The notes under the pieces: generated by a model
The model's database searches: none
What the model was told of the DNA's origin: nothing
What the model saw: the letters and a program-made list of their open reading frames with translations, nothing else
Shown here: one piece after another, positions 10,479 through 22,099 of the stretch
Position numbering within the stretch: position 1 is the stretch's first letter
Layout of the letters: the number at the start of each line of letters is the position of its first letter
Made by a program: the position numbers and the translations under genes
NCBI RefSeq assembly: GCF_000340215.1
Contig: NW_006921538.1
Location: 2,486,651 to 2,550,650, forward strand
Direction: 5' to 3'
Length of the DNA: 64,000 nt
Source of the DNA: Pseudocercospora fijiensis CIRAD86
Taxonomy: Eukaryota > Ascomycota > Dothideomycetes > Mycosphaerellales > Mycosphaerellaceae

Positions 10479-13093
10479 ATGCGTGCCCGGCCATATTCTT
10501 ACGAGAGGTCCATCCAGACGGACAACGCGCCGAGGGCCTCGTCATTTGGCACCATCCGTCGCGTGTATCGATATGACGGCATCAACAAAACAAGGTCGAC
10601 TTGGGATGGCCTCAGGAAGGTACGTGATGAACCCCGCATTGCTGCCTGCTGTTTTAACTTCAATGACAGGACCCTGAGCTCTGGTCGACAGAAGGCGATT
10701 GTACAATCCACTTCTACTCCTACAACTCGTCCAAAAGAGGCCCCAGTCTGAGAATTCCATTCAGAGTTGTCGAACAGACGAATAGCAGATACCTCCTGCA
10801 ACACTGTCTGCAAAGATTTGAACCTACCAGCCCCGCGATCAGCGATAACGACCATTCTGACAGTGGATATGGCGGATCCGTGTCGAGCGATCAAGCCGCC
10901 CTGCAATGCGTGGAGCTGTACATTTCCGCACCGCCGCATGCTACCAAGCACGAGGCGCACATCTTTCACTTGAGCACCCGAAACTACTTTGCCTACCTCT
11001 TAGACGCTCCGCTGGTCGGTGAGAGCTTGGGCAAAGCCTTGATTGGTCTCTGGAGCCGACTTCAACTCTGGCAGCCGAGCGACATGATTGCATCCGACTT
11101 TCGAGTGTACTGTCAGGAGCAAGGCTACCTTTCCTACTCCGAAAACCCCGACTATGCTCTTGCAACACTGCATTTCTGTGAACAGACGAAGAGCAAAGAC
11201 ATGTGGGTCGACGCCTTTTCACATTGCGCAGGCATGTACCATCGGTTGCAACGAAGCGATGAGATCTTCAGTCTGAGCAGTACGTCCAAGGCATTGCTTC
11301 GCGCAGCTTCTTTGAAGATGGACCAGCACATAACTCAAGCCATTAAGAGTATTGGTACATTCCTGGAAGAGGAGCTTGGATTGGGCTACCTCGGACTGTC
11401 GAAGCCACTAAGAGACCATCTGGATCTGTACAGGAGTACCCTGCACTCGTTCTATGTCAACAAGGTCGGCTATTGGCCTCCGAAGGAGAACGCATCAATG
11501 GACAAGGGGTTGTGGCGAGGCATGTACAACGACTTCCGAAGCCTCTACGACTATTTGGCGGACACTTTATCGTCAAATGATCGAGCAGAGAACCGTGCAG
11601 ATGGTGGTGTCTGTGTCATGCAAAACTTGCACAACTTCGATGAACGCCATCACTACACCCACTTGCCGCATCCTCTACCGCTGCTGCCCGAGCAAGCACC
11701 TTCAAAGCGGACCGTCGACCCTCAGAGAGGATCAAGGTCGTTCAAGCTCGGCCGACGCATTACTTTCACCGAGCCCAGGACAGTGACAACTCCAGCCCAG
11801 GCTTTGAAGAAGGCCACTAACTCACACAGGCTCGAAGTCATGAACAATGGACTCGTGCAAGACTACATGCGCTTCGAACGGTCTAAATTGGAGGAGAAGA
11901 CCACCATCACAGAAGCACGCAAAGTTCGATTCATGCTTGCATACTGCATGCTGCAGACTCTCATCAGTATCACAAGAGCTCCACCGGAGGTCCGAGATGC
12001 TGACACGCCATCATACCCATTGTGTGTCCTCTCTGCTAGATTTCCACCATGGATGGATGATACTAGTGTCTTCCACATTCCCAAGTCGCCGGTCAAGGAT
12101 GCTGAACGAAACCTGCCTGTGGAGCTTCCCGACACGAGCAAGGCATCTGAAGAAGACCGAATTTCTATCCACCCAGATTGCGAGGCCGACAACGCCAACG
12201 CCTACTTCACAAACATGAACAGCATCACAAGATCAGGTTCAGACATGAGTTTGAGCTCAATGGCACCACCACTCCGAAGAAGCAGTGCTCGGGGCCGACG
12301 AGAGTCTTTCATGAATGGCGTCAGTTCCCTGCACCGCTCAATGATGGGCAGCCTTACCCGCGCCCAAAGACGAGGCAGTGTACGCTCCTCCCACTGTAAC
12401 AGCATCGTCTCGCCCATCTCACCCACCATCGCCCGAAGCAACACCCTAACCTCCTACAAAGAAATCATGGTCGAAGGTTATGGAAACGGTCTCATAAAGT
12501 CCAACTCTACCCCATCATTCATCGCACTCGCTGCTCGAAAGAGCATGAGTCAAGAAAGCATTCAAACCATCATCGCCGAACTCCCAGCCAACGCAAACGC
12601 AAACGCAAACGCCTCCTCCGATCCAAACTCTACCCCAACCCTCCCAATGCAACAACTCTCAATCGGAATCGGCGGTGGTGGAGGAGGACCAGAAGAAGCC
12701 CTCCAAACCCTCGAATCCAACAACAATCCCACCACAACATCATCACCACTCTCAAACTTCGACTTCAACTTCACAACAACCAACCCCAACCCCACAAAAC
12801 ACCCCACCCCATCTCCCCCCGAACCTCCTCCTGCGCTAAAACGTCAAAAACCTTCCACCTACGCCGCAAAACTCCTTCTCAGTCGAAAACCCTCCGGCTT
12901 CAACAATACCAATCCTTCTACTTCTACAACGACAGCTTTGTCGTATACGATGATGCCAAACAAAGAGAATCTTGAGGAAGAAGAAGATTATGGGAGTCGG
13001 GGGAGGAGACAGTTGAGGCAGACGATGATGGTGAGGAAAGGGGGCGGGAACAAGAAGGGTTGTTTGGGTGCTGGGAGGGTTGGGGAGGAGTGA
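10479..13093 (+). CDS. Large conserved fungal protein of unknown function (854 aa)
   Basis: Two exons (10479-10619 and 10670-13093) are joined by a 50-nt GTACGT...GACAG intron, restoring DGLRKDPELWSTEGDC. The first half appears folded: a probable small N-terminal domain (RVYRYDGINKTRSTWDGLRKDPELW) and then a long, mostly helical region with conserved Trp/Leu/Tyr (about residues 130-430). The second half is low-complexity, with Ser-rich segments, an (Asn-Ala)n run from a CAAACG repeat near 12595, a Gly run and Pro/Thr-rich stretches. There is no signal peptide or membrane segment. I associate the N-terminal part with uncharacterised ascomycete proteins but cannot name a domain with certainty. 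An in-frame stop at 10398 lies upstream, so either the ATG at 10479 is the start or another exon precedes it. Confidence 0.8.
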
Positions 13094-13213
13094 GATAGGT
13101 AAGATACCTAATCAATGATGAGGTGGATGGGGTGGTGGATGGGATAAGGATTGTCTCTTTTTTTTTTGGTGATGACCGATTGTGCGCGAGGAAGATTTAA
13201 GTAATCGGACGAC

Positions 13214-13229
13214 ACTCTCTCTCTCTCTC
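13214..13229. repeat. (CT)n microsatellite
   Basis: A pure CT dinucleotide tract between the converging 3' ends of the 854-aa gene and the Ies2 gene. A longer GT tract follows 50 bases on. Confidence 0.8.
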
Positions 13230-13280
13230 GCTTGTGATGGAAGGATGGGACGCAAAAAAGAATCCTCGTTAAGTTCCCTT

Positions 13281-13303
13281 GGTGTGTGTGTGTGTGTGTG
13301 TGT
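13281..13303. repeat. (GT)n microsatellite
   Basis: About eleven GT units in the 283-bp intergenic interval between two convergent genes. Such tracts are length-polymorphic and could serve as strain markers. Confidence 0.85.
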
Positions 13304-13376
13304 CTTTGGACTTGGACTTTAGCACGATACCCCCCCAACACGCTTCGAAGAATTTGCATTTCATTCGGTTGGACAT

Positions 13377-14635
13377 CTACGATACTTCTTCAATAAGTCT
13401 ATTGTGATTGACTTGCTTCGCAAAGGTCTCGCCGAACGGACTTTCCAACCACTGCTGCGTGACGACCACATAACTGCCTTGACGTCGATTCACCCATCGG
13501 AGAGATGTCGGGTCAGGACCATTTGGATCGTGGCCTTCTGGGTCAGGTGTCTCCTCAGCAGCGCGAGCGGCTTCCATTTCCGCGCGAGTGCGTCGCTTCG
13601 GTGCGGGTTTGGAGAGGAGTTTGTTGATCGTGTCCATCTGAAAATTAGATAAAAAAAAGATCAGTATGATAACAAGTCTCAAGTAAGGGCGGGCAAAAAA
13701 AAAAATCAGCATACCTTCTCCTCTTCATTCCGCTTCTCACTGAGATTCTTCCTCCGACGAGCCATTTCCGCACGCCTCATCGCATTTTCTTCCTCGGTCA
13801 ATTGTTTCTTCTTCTGAGCTTCGTTGGAAAGAGACATTAATTCTCCACCAAAATCGTCAAGTCCACCTCGTTGTCGTTTCGTGAGCTTCGAGAGATCTGG
13901 CGTTGCGCTACGGGAGTTCTCGTCATCGTCGTCACTATCGTCCTCCTCTCCTTCCTCTTCCTCTTCCTCCTCTTCTTCCTCACCCTCGGCGTCTTCGTTC
14001 GAATCAAGCTCACTCAACTCCTCATCATCGTCGTCGTCGTCGTCATCGTCCATCTCCTTGTCCTCTACGGACTTGAGTGGTCCTCCGGGAGGAGCAGTCA
14101 CGGTGACGTTTGGCTTGGTCTTGCCCGGAGCTCGTTTCTGGGTGATTACGGGCGGCGGAGGATGGTCTACTTGCATGTCATCCTCATCGTCGTCTGCCTC
14201 CCCATCAGCATCGTCTTCACTGTCTTCGTTGTCTCTTGTATCGTTGTCCAATTCGCCTTCCGCATGCTCGTCGTCTTCTCCGTCCGCATCCTCCTCCATG
14301 TCATCGTCGAGGTCATCGGAGTCTGGATCGACAACTGTTCGAGGATTGCGAGTCTTTCTTGCCGCGCGAGGTGCTGGAGTGGCATCGCTTTCGCTGGGTG
14401 TGTCGGCGTATGGGTTGGGAGGAATGGCAGAGCCGGAAGTTGCCTGTCGCAGCTTGCTGGGTGGTGCTTTGACAGTGAGTCGCAGCGAAGTCTTACCGTT
14501 CGCTGGCCGCGAGATTGACGCGCCGGGTCGTGAGGTGCCTGGACTGGATGTGGTGTTAGCGCTGGTGTATGGCTGCACTGTGACTTTGGCTGAGGTTTTG
14601 GAGACGGAGCGCGCTGAGCGGCGCTCGGGAGGCAT
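13377..14635 (-). CDS. IES2: INO80 complex subunit Ies2 (PAPA-1-like domain)
   Basis: The protein is a nuclear subunit of the INO80 chromatin remodeller; in yeast Ies2 activates the ATPase. Two exons (13715-14635 and 13377-13637, minus strand) encode 393 aa. The 77-nt intron (GTATGC...TTTTCAG) lies inside the conserved block and joins KRNEEEK to MDTINKLLSKPAPKRR. The first 260 residues are low-complexity, with long Asp/Glu runs. The PAPA-1-like region covers about 260-330: LTKRQRGGLDDFGGELMSL, then a basic coiled segment. The C-terminus (LRWVNRRQGSYVVVTQQW) is well structured. The gene converges on the preceding 854-aa gene. Confidence 0.9.
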
Positions 14636-15340
14636 TATTGTAGCAGGAGTGGTAGCTGTTATTGGTATTGCACGGCGTATGGGCAGGGCAGGGTTGCGAT
14701 ATAAGGTGTGAGCGATCCGAGGAATGCTGATGCCAGGTGCTGCTGACGTTGACGTTCTTGCCTCGTGCTTGCCTCGAGCTGCTGCTGCTGAACCCTTCTG
14801 CCTTCTTCATGTGAGAGCGAGTCTGGGAGCAGCCGCTGATCGCATACAATCACCTTTGCTCAAGCAAGCGCCCAGCCTCTCACGCCGTGCCTCGCGTTGT
14901 CACTGCGAAAGCTTGCTGCGCCATCACTCATCACTGCCCATCACTTTCCCACGTGTAATATGCGATGAGCATCGCTGCCGGGCTTCAAACAAAGGAGATG
15001 CCGAGTGTGACCTACTTGCCACCGCCAACAATCGGCCGAGGCGGCTGATACGCTGGCAAGTTTGCTGCGCCAGATGGAGTTGTGCTGATTGGCGCTCCGC
15101 TCGATGACTTGAGCCGCTTGTTACTGTCTGAGGATTCCATCGCGGTGGCACGTAGGCTACGATTGGAGGAAGAAGATGAAGAAGGTATTTATTCGGGAGA
15201 GATTGCACGAGTTGATACAGGAGAAGGGGCATACTCCTCCGCAGTGATGAACAGATGCACGGCCCGGATCAACCACTTCCACTTCCACAGAGCGACGAAC
15301 GATTCATGTGCCGCCAAGCCTCATCAAAATCCATGATATC
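14636..15340. other. Promoter region of IES2
   Basis: About 700 bases upstream of the IES2 start with ordinary composition and no convincing coding sequence. A few Ser/Arg-rich short frames are present and look like chance. Confidence 0.4.
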
Positions 15341-16110
15341 GACGACATCTGCCATAGTAGTAGCATCTAATTAATAACTAAAATTCTACCCACGACAAGC
15401 AAGAATCCGACCTATGAGGCTTTGAAGAAGACTTGCTTAATAGAAACGTAGCGAGCATTCTCGTAGTCGGTTAGGGATCAGATCGCAACAACCTGCTAAG
15501 ACTATAAGAAATCTTACTATCTAGCACTCTATCTTACTATACGAAACAAATCCATATATTAAAACATGTAAAATGCCTTCTATAAACTTTTTCTTTCTCT
15601 TTTACTAATAACTAAAACACAACCTACCTTAGCTAAATTTATAGCTATAACTTCTATAATACTAACAAAACAAGCACCTAGAATCTTCTAGTATATTTCT
15701 ATATCGGTCTCGATAGTCCGGAAATTATAGTTTATAAAATAGATATACCTAGGGTTAGAGCTATAGCTTATTATATAGGAGAATATTTAGTCGAAATTGC
15801 GAGATTATAAAAGGAAAATAGGAAACTAAGGAGGAGGCTATCGAAGGAGAGGGTTATTGATTTTGTATAGTAATTAGTAGGTCTTTTTTAGAGATAGATT
15901 AGAGTTTGTATTTAATAAGGAGTATAGGTCTTAGAATTGCATTTTTAGGAGACAGGATAGCATAGCGTGGAATTAAAAGAAGAAAGCAACATTTGAATAA
16001 CGATTAGTAAAATAGCACAAAGACGTAATACCCTGTATCTATACATCTACTTACCTCTCGATATAATACTATACTTTCGTCTCTATAGCACAATATACAG
16101 TCTCCCAATC
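15341..16110. repeat. Small AT-rich RIP relic
   Basis: Composition changes abruptly to TA-rich sequence with many TATA and CTATA words and very few CpA or TpG dinucleotides, like the large repeat island further right. No reading frame survives and no element family can be identified. It lies between IES2 and the GH72 gene, whose stop is 110 bases further on. Confidence 0.6.
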
Positions 16111-16220
16111 CCACCCCTTCCATGCCATTAATCGTTAGTCAAAGCCAAGTAGTAGAAGAAAACTCCACTCATGCTTCATGTTTCATGCTTCATGCCAATG
16201 CACATGTCGATACGCTTCCA

Positions 16221-17599
16221 TTACAACATTACCGCAATCATGCCCACACCCAGCATCGCCGTCGCACAAAAAGTCAAGCTCCAGCCACTGCTGCTGAAAC
16301 CATGCTTCACATCCACAGCCGAGCTTCCGGAAGAAGACGTAGCCGCCGCAGATTCAGTCTCGCTGCTGCTTTGACCGGATTTGGTTCCTGATGTGCCTCC
16401 AGCTGCGAAGCTCGATGACACTGCCGCATTGAACTCTTGACCCACTGTCGGCAACGCCACCGCGCCATTGATGTTCCAGAGACCGCTGGTGAAGCTGGGA
16501 CATGCTGGTGGTGATAAAGAAGGACTGTATGCTGACTTCTTGACACCGGAGGGCGACACGGCATCCCAGGCGCTTCTGAGGTTCTCGAAGTCTGGTGAAA
16601 TTGGGGTCGGTGTGCCTGTTCTTGTGTAGCCGGCAACAACACCTGCATCGGTGGCGGTAGGGTCCGCAGTAGGTCCGTACGAGATGAGGCCATAGTTGTT
16701 CGTCTCTTCGATCCACTCGTAGATGATGGCACCAGACCAGGTTCCCGACATTTCAGGTCCGAAGATGGCAGCCTGGTCACCAAAGGTACGCGGTCGCACA
16801 GTCTGGCATCCAGTCTCGGAGAAGAAGATGGGGATGTTGTAGTGACTGGCATTGGCCTGGAGTGCAGAGTAGCCGCTGACAGTGTAAGTAGATTCGCCAC
16901 ACCACTCGTATGCATTCAAGCTGAAGAAGTCCAGAGCATCAGAGGCATTGTCTCCGCAAGCCAAGTAGTTTTGCAGATTGGGCCGAAGCTCGCCGCTGTC
17001 GGTGGCGGAGTATCCGACAGGAATCTTGCGGTAGCCCTTACGGTTCCTGTAGGCTTTCATGTCCCTAGCAGCAGCCTTGACGTAAGGAGCAGCCTTGCTG
17101 TCTGCACCAACATTGAGAACCTCATTTCCAACGAAGAAGCCAGCCACATTGTCGTAGTTGTGGAAAGCGTCCATAACCTTGCTGTAAGCGTCGACTTGCG
17201 TCTGGTTCCACATGGGGTCGGTTGGCAAGACGTATGTGTCGAAGGTGTCAAGATCCAGAAAGACGTAGATGCCGGCATCACTGAATGCCGACATGCAAGC
17301 GTCGTGGTCGGCGGTGGGATCCACATGGTATACACGAATGGCGTTGGCTCCGAGGCTCTTCATCAAGCTGGCGTCAAGATGGCATTGGTCGCCTTGGGCA
17401 AGCGGGTCATCGGCGGTGAGTTGGTATGCAATGCCTGGAGGAAGTCAGATTTGGGAGGAGCATTGAAAGCAAGTCGAAGCTCACCTTTGATATACCACTG
17501 GTCGCCGTCGCTGGTGAAGAACTTTGCACCCTTTGCCTCGATGGTTGGTAGAGCATTTGCCACCGCGGCACACAGCAGTGCGAGAATGAACGAGAGCAT
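16221..17599 (-). CDS. GPI-anchored beta-1,3-glucanosyltransferase (GH72, Gas/Gel type)
   Basis: The enzyme cuts and rejoins beta-1,3-glucan chains at the plasma membrane and wall. Two exons (17485-17599 and 16221-17434, minus strand) give 442 aa. The 50-nt intron (GTGAGC...CTCCAG) restores WYIKGIAYQL, the conserved GH72 start. A hydrophobic signal peptide (LSFILALLCAAVANA) opens the protein. The two catalytic Glu are visible in FFVGNEVLN (near residue 143) and FFSETGCQ (near 245). The tail is Ser/Ala/Gly-rich and ends in a hydrophobic segment, the pattern of a GPI signal. At this length the C-terminal CBM43 (X8) module is absent, which places it with the shorter Gel1-like members. Confidence 0.95.
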
Positions 17600-18390
17600 G
17601 GTGGCACAGGCGGAGGCAGTGAGGACAAGGTGAAGGAGGCGGAGCAGTCGAGAGGTGAGGTGGAGGATGTCGAAAGCGCTCGTAAACACAGAAGTCGAGC
17701 AAGACGCACAAGCTGCCGTTACAGGAAGCAGCAGGTGAAGGCGGTAGCGGGAGCCGTAGTTCAGTCGCGAGTGCTGTTTTCCAATATCTGTCGGGTTTGT
17801 TCTTCTCTTTCTCTACTGTATGCTGCTGCAATGTGGGAAAGCAGCACCGGGCTGAATTTTCGTTATTCCGATGATTGTCCTGGCTCCAATCCCAGACCCA
17901 GACAAGCAAGAACGAGAGGACTGCCAAGGCGTGAGCAAGGAAGGAGGAAAGCAGCGCGCAACGACAATGCAGGAAGCAGGATCAGCTCAGGAATCGAGAG
18001 ACAAACAGGCGCAAAGACAAAGACCTACTACAACCGGCGCGTCACCCGCATGGCCGCTTGCCGTAGTTACTAGTTAGCTGGAGGCTTGGAGCGAGGTCAG
18101 TCGCGCATCGCATTAGCCCGCGCCCGTTTCATGCGCGCTCTTCAAACAGGCCATGTTGCACTGGTCGCCATCAAACGAAGCATTAATCGTGCCGTGTCGT
18201 AGGACGAGAAAGATGAGGAATCATCTTGCGGGCTCGGCAGAGGTTTGCATTGTACACTGTTCCACACATCTTCCGCAGCAAACGGCACGGCCATAGCTCC
18301 GTGCATTGCATTGCATTGCATTGCATTCCATTCGAAGCTGCATGCGGTGAAACAGGGAATCGCAACAACCGAAAACTCTCTTTTTTGGCA
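17600..18390. other. GH72 promoter region with (GCATT)n
   Basis: About 790 bases between the GH72 start and the repeat island. No gene is visible. A pentanucleotide GCATT run of five units lies at about 18303-18327. Confidence 0.45.
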
Positions 18391-18550
18391 GCGCAGCTGC
18401 TAATCTAGACACCGCGGCCACCGCCCGCGAAAATCCAAGTTGTCCGCTAAGACCGAAATGATTGGCTGAGAAATTTCGTAGAAGTAATATTCAATCAAAG
18501 ATTGAAGGGAAATTTGACTTACCCCGGATTTCAGCGTAGAACGTCAATCG
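18391..18550. repeat. Unmutated copy A of a 160-bp duplicated segment
   Basis: This segment recurs about 336 bp to the right (18727-18890). Copy A keeps CpA and TpG dinucleotides where copy B has TpA, so it is close to the unmutated form. It sits exactly at the border between unique sequence and the repeat island. A partial copy follows at 18552-18598. Confidence 0.8.
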
Positions 18551-18597
18551 AAACAAATATTAAAGGGAAATTTGACTTGCCCCGGATTTTAGCGTAG

Positions 18598-18690
18598 GTA
18601 TTAGCTAGTGTTAGCTAGCTAGTATTAGCTAGTATTAGCTAGTGTTAGCTAGTATTAGCTCGGACTATTAGCTAGTATTAGCTAGTATTA
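18598..18690. repeat. TTAGCTAGTA simple repeat
   Basis: Degenerate tandem units of TTAGCTAGTA/TTAGCTAGTG separate the two copies of the 160-bp segment. A partial third fragment (18691-18725) follows. Confidence 0.75.
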
Positions 18691-18726
18691 AAATCTAAGT
18701 TGTCCGCTAATACCGAAATAATTAGT

Positions 18727-18890
18727 ACCGTAGCTACTAATCTAGATACCGCGCCTACCGCCCGCGAAAATCTAAGTTGTCCGCTAAGACCGAAATAATT
18801 AGCTAAGAATTTTAGTAGAAGTAATATTTAATTAAAGATTAAAGGGAAGTTTAACTTATCCCGGATTTTAGCGTAGAACGTAAATCGAAA
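18727..18890. repeat. RIP-mutated copy B of the 160-bp segment
   Basis: Aligned to copy A, nearly all differences are CpA or TpG in A turned into TpA in B (for example GACACC to GATACC, TCCAAG to TCTAAG, TTGGCT to TTAGCT, TCAATCAA to TTAATTAA). This is the classical RIP dinucleotide preference. Confidence 0.8.
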
Positions 18891-18999
18891 GCGCTTAGCG
18901 AAACCCGGATATAAGCGTAAAACGCTAATAAAAATTTAGTAGGAGCTTAACGTAGACTAAAGACCTAGATATAGCTATATTCTACTAAATACGAAGCCT
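18891..18999. repeat. AT-rich RIP sequence, unassigned
   Basis: A short connector between the duplicated segments and the satellite. It contains retained CpG words such as AGCGCTTAGCG while CpA is depleted, which again fits RIP rather than CpG deamination. Confidence 0.5.
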
Positions 19000-20114
19000 A
19001 TCGACTAGTATAAAGGTCCCCGTAGCGAAAATATTAGTAAGACTACTAATAGTACTATTAATTTTAATAAAGCTATTAGTAGAGGCTGTAGAGCTGCCAG
19101 TAACTTTGGACTATTAGACTATTAGTAGGGCTACTAGTAGGCAGCTACTAGTAGGACTAGGTATTAAGAAAACTATTAACAAACCTATTAATTAAACTAT
19201 TAGGTAAACTGTTAGATAGACTATTAGATAAACTATTAGCTAAACTATTAGTGAACCTAACAAAAGAACTAATAATAAAACTAATAATAAAACTAATAAC
19301 TCAAATAGCACTAATAGTAAAATAGTTAGTAAAACTACTAATAGGACTATTAATAAAACTGCTAATAAAACTGTTAATAAGACTACTAATTAAAACTACT
19401 AAGACTATAAGCTAACCTATAAATAGGACTACTAATTAAAGTACTAAGACTACTAACTAAACTAGAAACAATACTATTAACAAAACTACTAATAAAACTA
19501 TTAATAAAACTACTAATAAAACTATTAAAGAAACTACTAATAAAATACTAATTAAAATTTTTGTTAAACTAAAACTAGTAATCGAACTGCTAATTAAACT
19601 ATTAATTAAATAGTTAATCAAGCTATTTGTAAAATTACTAATAAAACGACTAATTAAACTACTAGTTAAGCTACTAGTTAAACTACTAATTAAACTACTA
19701 ACGAAATTTTAAATCAACCGTTACTAGCAATCAAACTACTAATTAAACTGCTAGCTAAACTACTAATCGAACTACTAATCGATCTACTAATCGACCTACT
19801 AATCGACCTATCTCCATTTAGATATTAGTAATTTAGTACTACATACTTTAAATTATATAATTTATTAGGGGACTAACTACTAATAAAATACTAGTTAAAA
19901 CTTCTATTAGACTAAAACTAGTAATCGAACTACTAATTAAACTATTAATTAAATAGTTAATGAAACTGCTAATTAAATTGCTAGTTAAAATACCAATAAA
20001 ACTACTAGTTAAACTACTAATAAAACTACTAATTAAACTACTAATTTAATTTTAAATGAAACTATTACTAGTACTTAAACTACGAATTGAACTACTAATA
20101 AGACTACTAATTAA

Positions 20115-20320
20115 ACTACTAATCGAACTATTAATCGAACTATTAATCGAACTATTAATCGAACTATCAATCGAACTATTAATCGAACTATTAATCGAAC
20201 TATTAATCGAACTATTAATCGAACTATTAATCGAACTATTAATCGAACTATTAATCGAACTATTAATCGAACTATTAATCGAACTATTAATCGAACTATT
20301 AATCGAACTATTAATCGACC
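20115..20320. repeat. 12-bp tandem array A (AACTATTAATCG)
   Basis: About 17 nearly identical copies of AACTATTAATCG. The unit has no stop in one plus-strand frame, creating a spurious Leu-Ile-Glu-Leu frame. One unit carries ATC in place of ATT near 20166. Each unit contains one CpG. Confidence 0.9.
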
Positions 20321-20612
20321 TACTAATTAACTTACTAATCGACCTATCTCTATTTAGAAGCTAGTAGTTTAGTATTATATACTTTAAACTATATAATTTA
20401 TCGGGGGACTAGCTACTACTATAATACTAATTAAAGTTTCTGTTGAACTAAAACTACTAGTCGAACTACTAATTAAACTATTAATTATACTACTAATTAA
20501 ACTACTAATCAAACGGTTAGTTAAACTATTAATTAGACTATTAATTAAACTACTAATTACGTTTTGAATTAAACTATTATTAGTAATCTAACTTCTATTT
20601 AAACTACTAATT

Positions 20613-20900
20613 AAACTATTAATCAAACTATTAATCAAACTATTAATCAAACTATTAATCAAACTATTAATCAAACTATTAATCAAACTATTAATCAAAC
20701 TATTAATCAAACTATTAATCAAACTATTAATCAAACTATTAATCAAACTATTAATCAAACTATTAATCAAACTATTAATCAAACTATTAGTCAAACTATT
20801 TATGAAACTATTAATCAAACTATTAATCAAACTATTAATCAAACTATTAATCAAACTATCAATCAAACTATTAATCAAACTATAAATCAAACTATTAGTC
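20613..20900. repeat. 12-bp tandem array B (AACTATTAATCA)
   Basis: About 24 copies of AACTATTAATCA, differing from array A by one base: CpG has become CpA in every unit. A few units vary (ATTAGTC, ATTTATG). On the minus strand it reads as a meaningless Ile-Asn-Ser-Leu frame. Confidence 0.9.
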
Positions 20901-20967
20901 GAACCGTTAACCGACCTCTACTAATCGACCTATCTCTATTTAGAAGTTAGTAATTTAGTATTCTATA

Positions 20968-20981
20968 CTTTAAACTATATA
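20968..20981. repeat. Left target-site duplication of the LINE
   Basis: CTTTAAACTATATA occurs here and again at 25887-25900. The flanking satellite sequence is continuous if the DNA between is removed, so this is a 14-bp target duplication. Confidence 0.85.
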
Positions 20982-21000
20982 GATAGATAGATATTTTATT
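20982..21000 (-). repeat. LINE 3' tail (ATCT)n
   Basis: Plus-strand GATAGATAGATATTTTATT reads as AATAAAATATCTATCTATC on the element's sense strand, i.e. a short tetranucleotide tail directly abutting the target duplication. Confidence 0.7.
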
Positions 21001-22099
21001 TGCCTATTATAGTGCCTTTCGGCCTATATAGGTCTGTTTCTATATATTGTTTTAGGTAGGAAACCAACTTAGTTGGTAAAAACCTCCCTCCTGTCCTATT
21101 TATAAGTGTTAATCTTCCTCGTTTCCTTATTTTCCTTCCTCTAGGGTATACTAGTGTTATAGTTGTTACCCTCTAACTACCTTACCTACTGCCCTGCCCT
21201 TCTTTCCCCCTCTTCTTCCCTCCTTCTTATCTACTCCTTAGTTTCCCTTATTAGTGCGAATTGTTATATAAATCCCTGTTTAATAATCTACTTTACTATC
21301 CTCTTTAGGTCTTCTTTGCTCTAGATTAGCTTGTCGTATTCCCTTTCTATTGCTTTTAGTCTCTAATTACTTCTGCCTTCCGACTATTAAGGGCAGACTA
21401 GCAGTATATACTTAGGGTTCTAAGATTGGTAGCTATATTAGTAAGCCCTGCTTTTAATTCCTAGGACGTTTCTTCTAAACAGGTAAGATCTGAGTCTAAT
21501 GTATTTAGATCTGATTTAGATAGCTAGGCTTGCTTCGGCCCTGTTTAGGTCCTTATAGAGCTAGTAGTTGTATTAACTAAATTTAATTAGTGCCTTTAGG
21601 GTTCCTAGTCTAACTTATGTTTTATTCTATTCCTGCTCCTATAGGTATCTAGTAATTGATTCTACTAGGCTTTATTTCTCTCCCTTTAGCTTGTCTTCCT
21701 TTAGCCTTATATTTAGTCCCTAAAGCTCTTTCTCTAGCATTTCTCTTATTAAGACTCTATATTGCTCTAGGTCTTTAACTTTCTAGGGAGTTATTTGTAG
21801 TCTATCTCGCCTCCTAGTCCTAATGCACTAGGCTTTTATCTTGTCTAGTGCCTTTTAGATAGTCTATTAGGCTAGGTATTCTATTGTCTTTGCTATATAT
21901 TAGTGTCTTAGTCCCTTGAAGTATTGTTTAACTAGTAGGATCCCTAATTCCATTTCTACTACCCTTGTTAGTATAGTTTTATATGCTCCTAGGATTTTCT
22001 TTAGGCTTTAGGTTTAGGACCTACTAACTAGTTGCTTAATCCTCTTTAGTGTTTTCTCCTAGGCTGTCTATATCTATGCTCTATATAGTATTGCTAGCT

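Larger units (their letters stand above)
19000..20981. repeat. Satellite-like higher-order repeat of ACTAATTAAACT-type words
   Basis: The block is built of 12-bp words (variants of AACTACTAATTA) and a conserved non-tandem segment beginning GACCTATCTC.ATTTAGA and running through ACTTTAAA.TATATAATTTAT. This segment occurs near 19805, 20338 and 20928, spaced by about 535 and 590 bp, so the organisation is higher-order. The third copy is cut by the LINE element and continues at 25887. Two stretches contain homogeneous 12-bp arrays, listed separately. Confidence 0.75.

Noticed and set aside
13824..14711. A 295-codon plus-strand frame of Ser-rich composition
   Set aside because: It is antisense to the Asp/Glu runs of Ies2, whose identity and splice are well supported.
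16842..17633. A 263-codon plus-strand frame
   Set aside because: It is antisense to the GH72 gene, which has clear catalytic motifs.
18303..18327. GCATT repeat as a telomere-like sequence
   Set aside because: Fungal telomeres are TTAGGG-type; five units of GCATT are an ordinary microsatellite.
20056..20364. A 102-codon plus-strand frame of Leu-Ile-Glu-Leu repeats
   Set aside because: It is only the stop-free reading of the 12-bp tandem array; the unit length is a multiple of three, so any phase without a stop stays open.
20588..20890. A 100-codon minus-strand Ile-Asn-Ser-Leu frame
   Set aside because: Same artefact from the second 12-bp array.
20115..20900. CRISPR-like regular repeats
   Set aside because: The units are contiguous 12-bp tandem repeats without spacers, in a eukaryotic genome.
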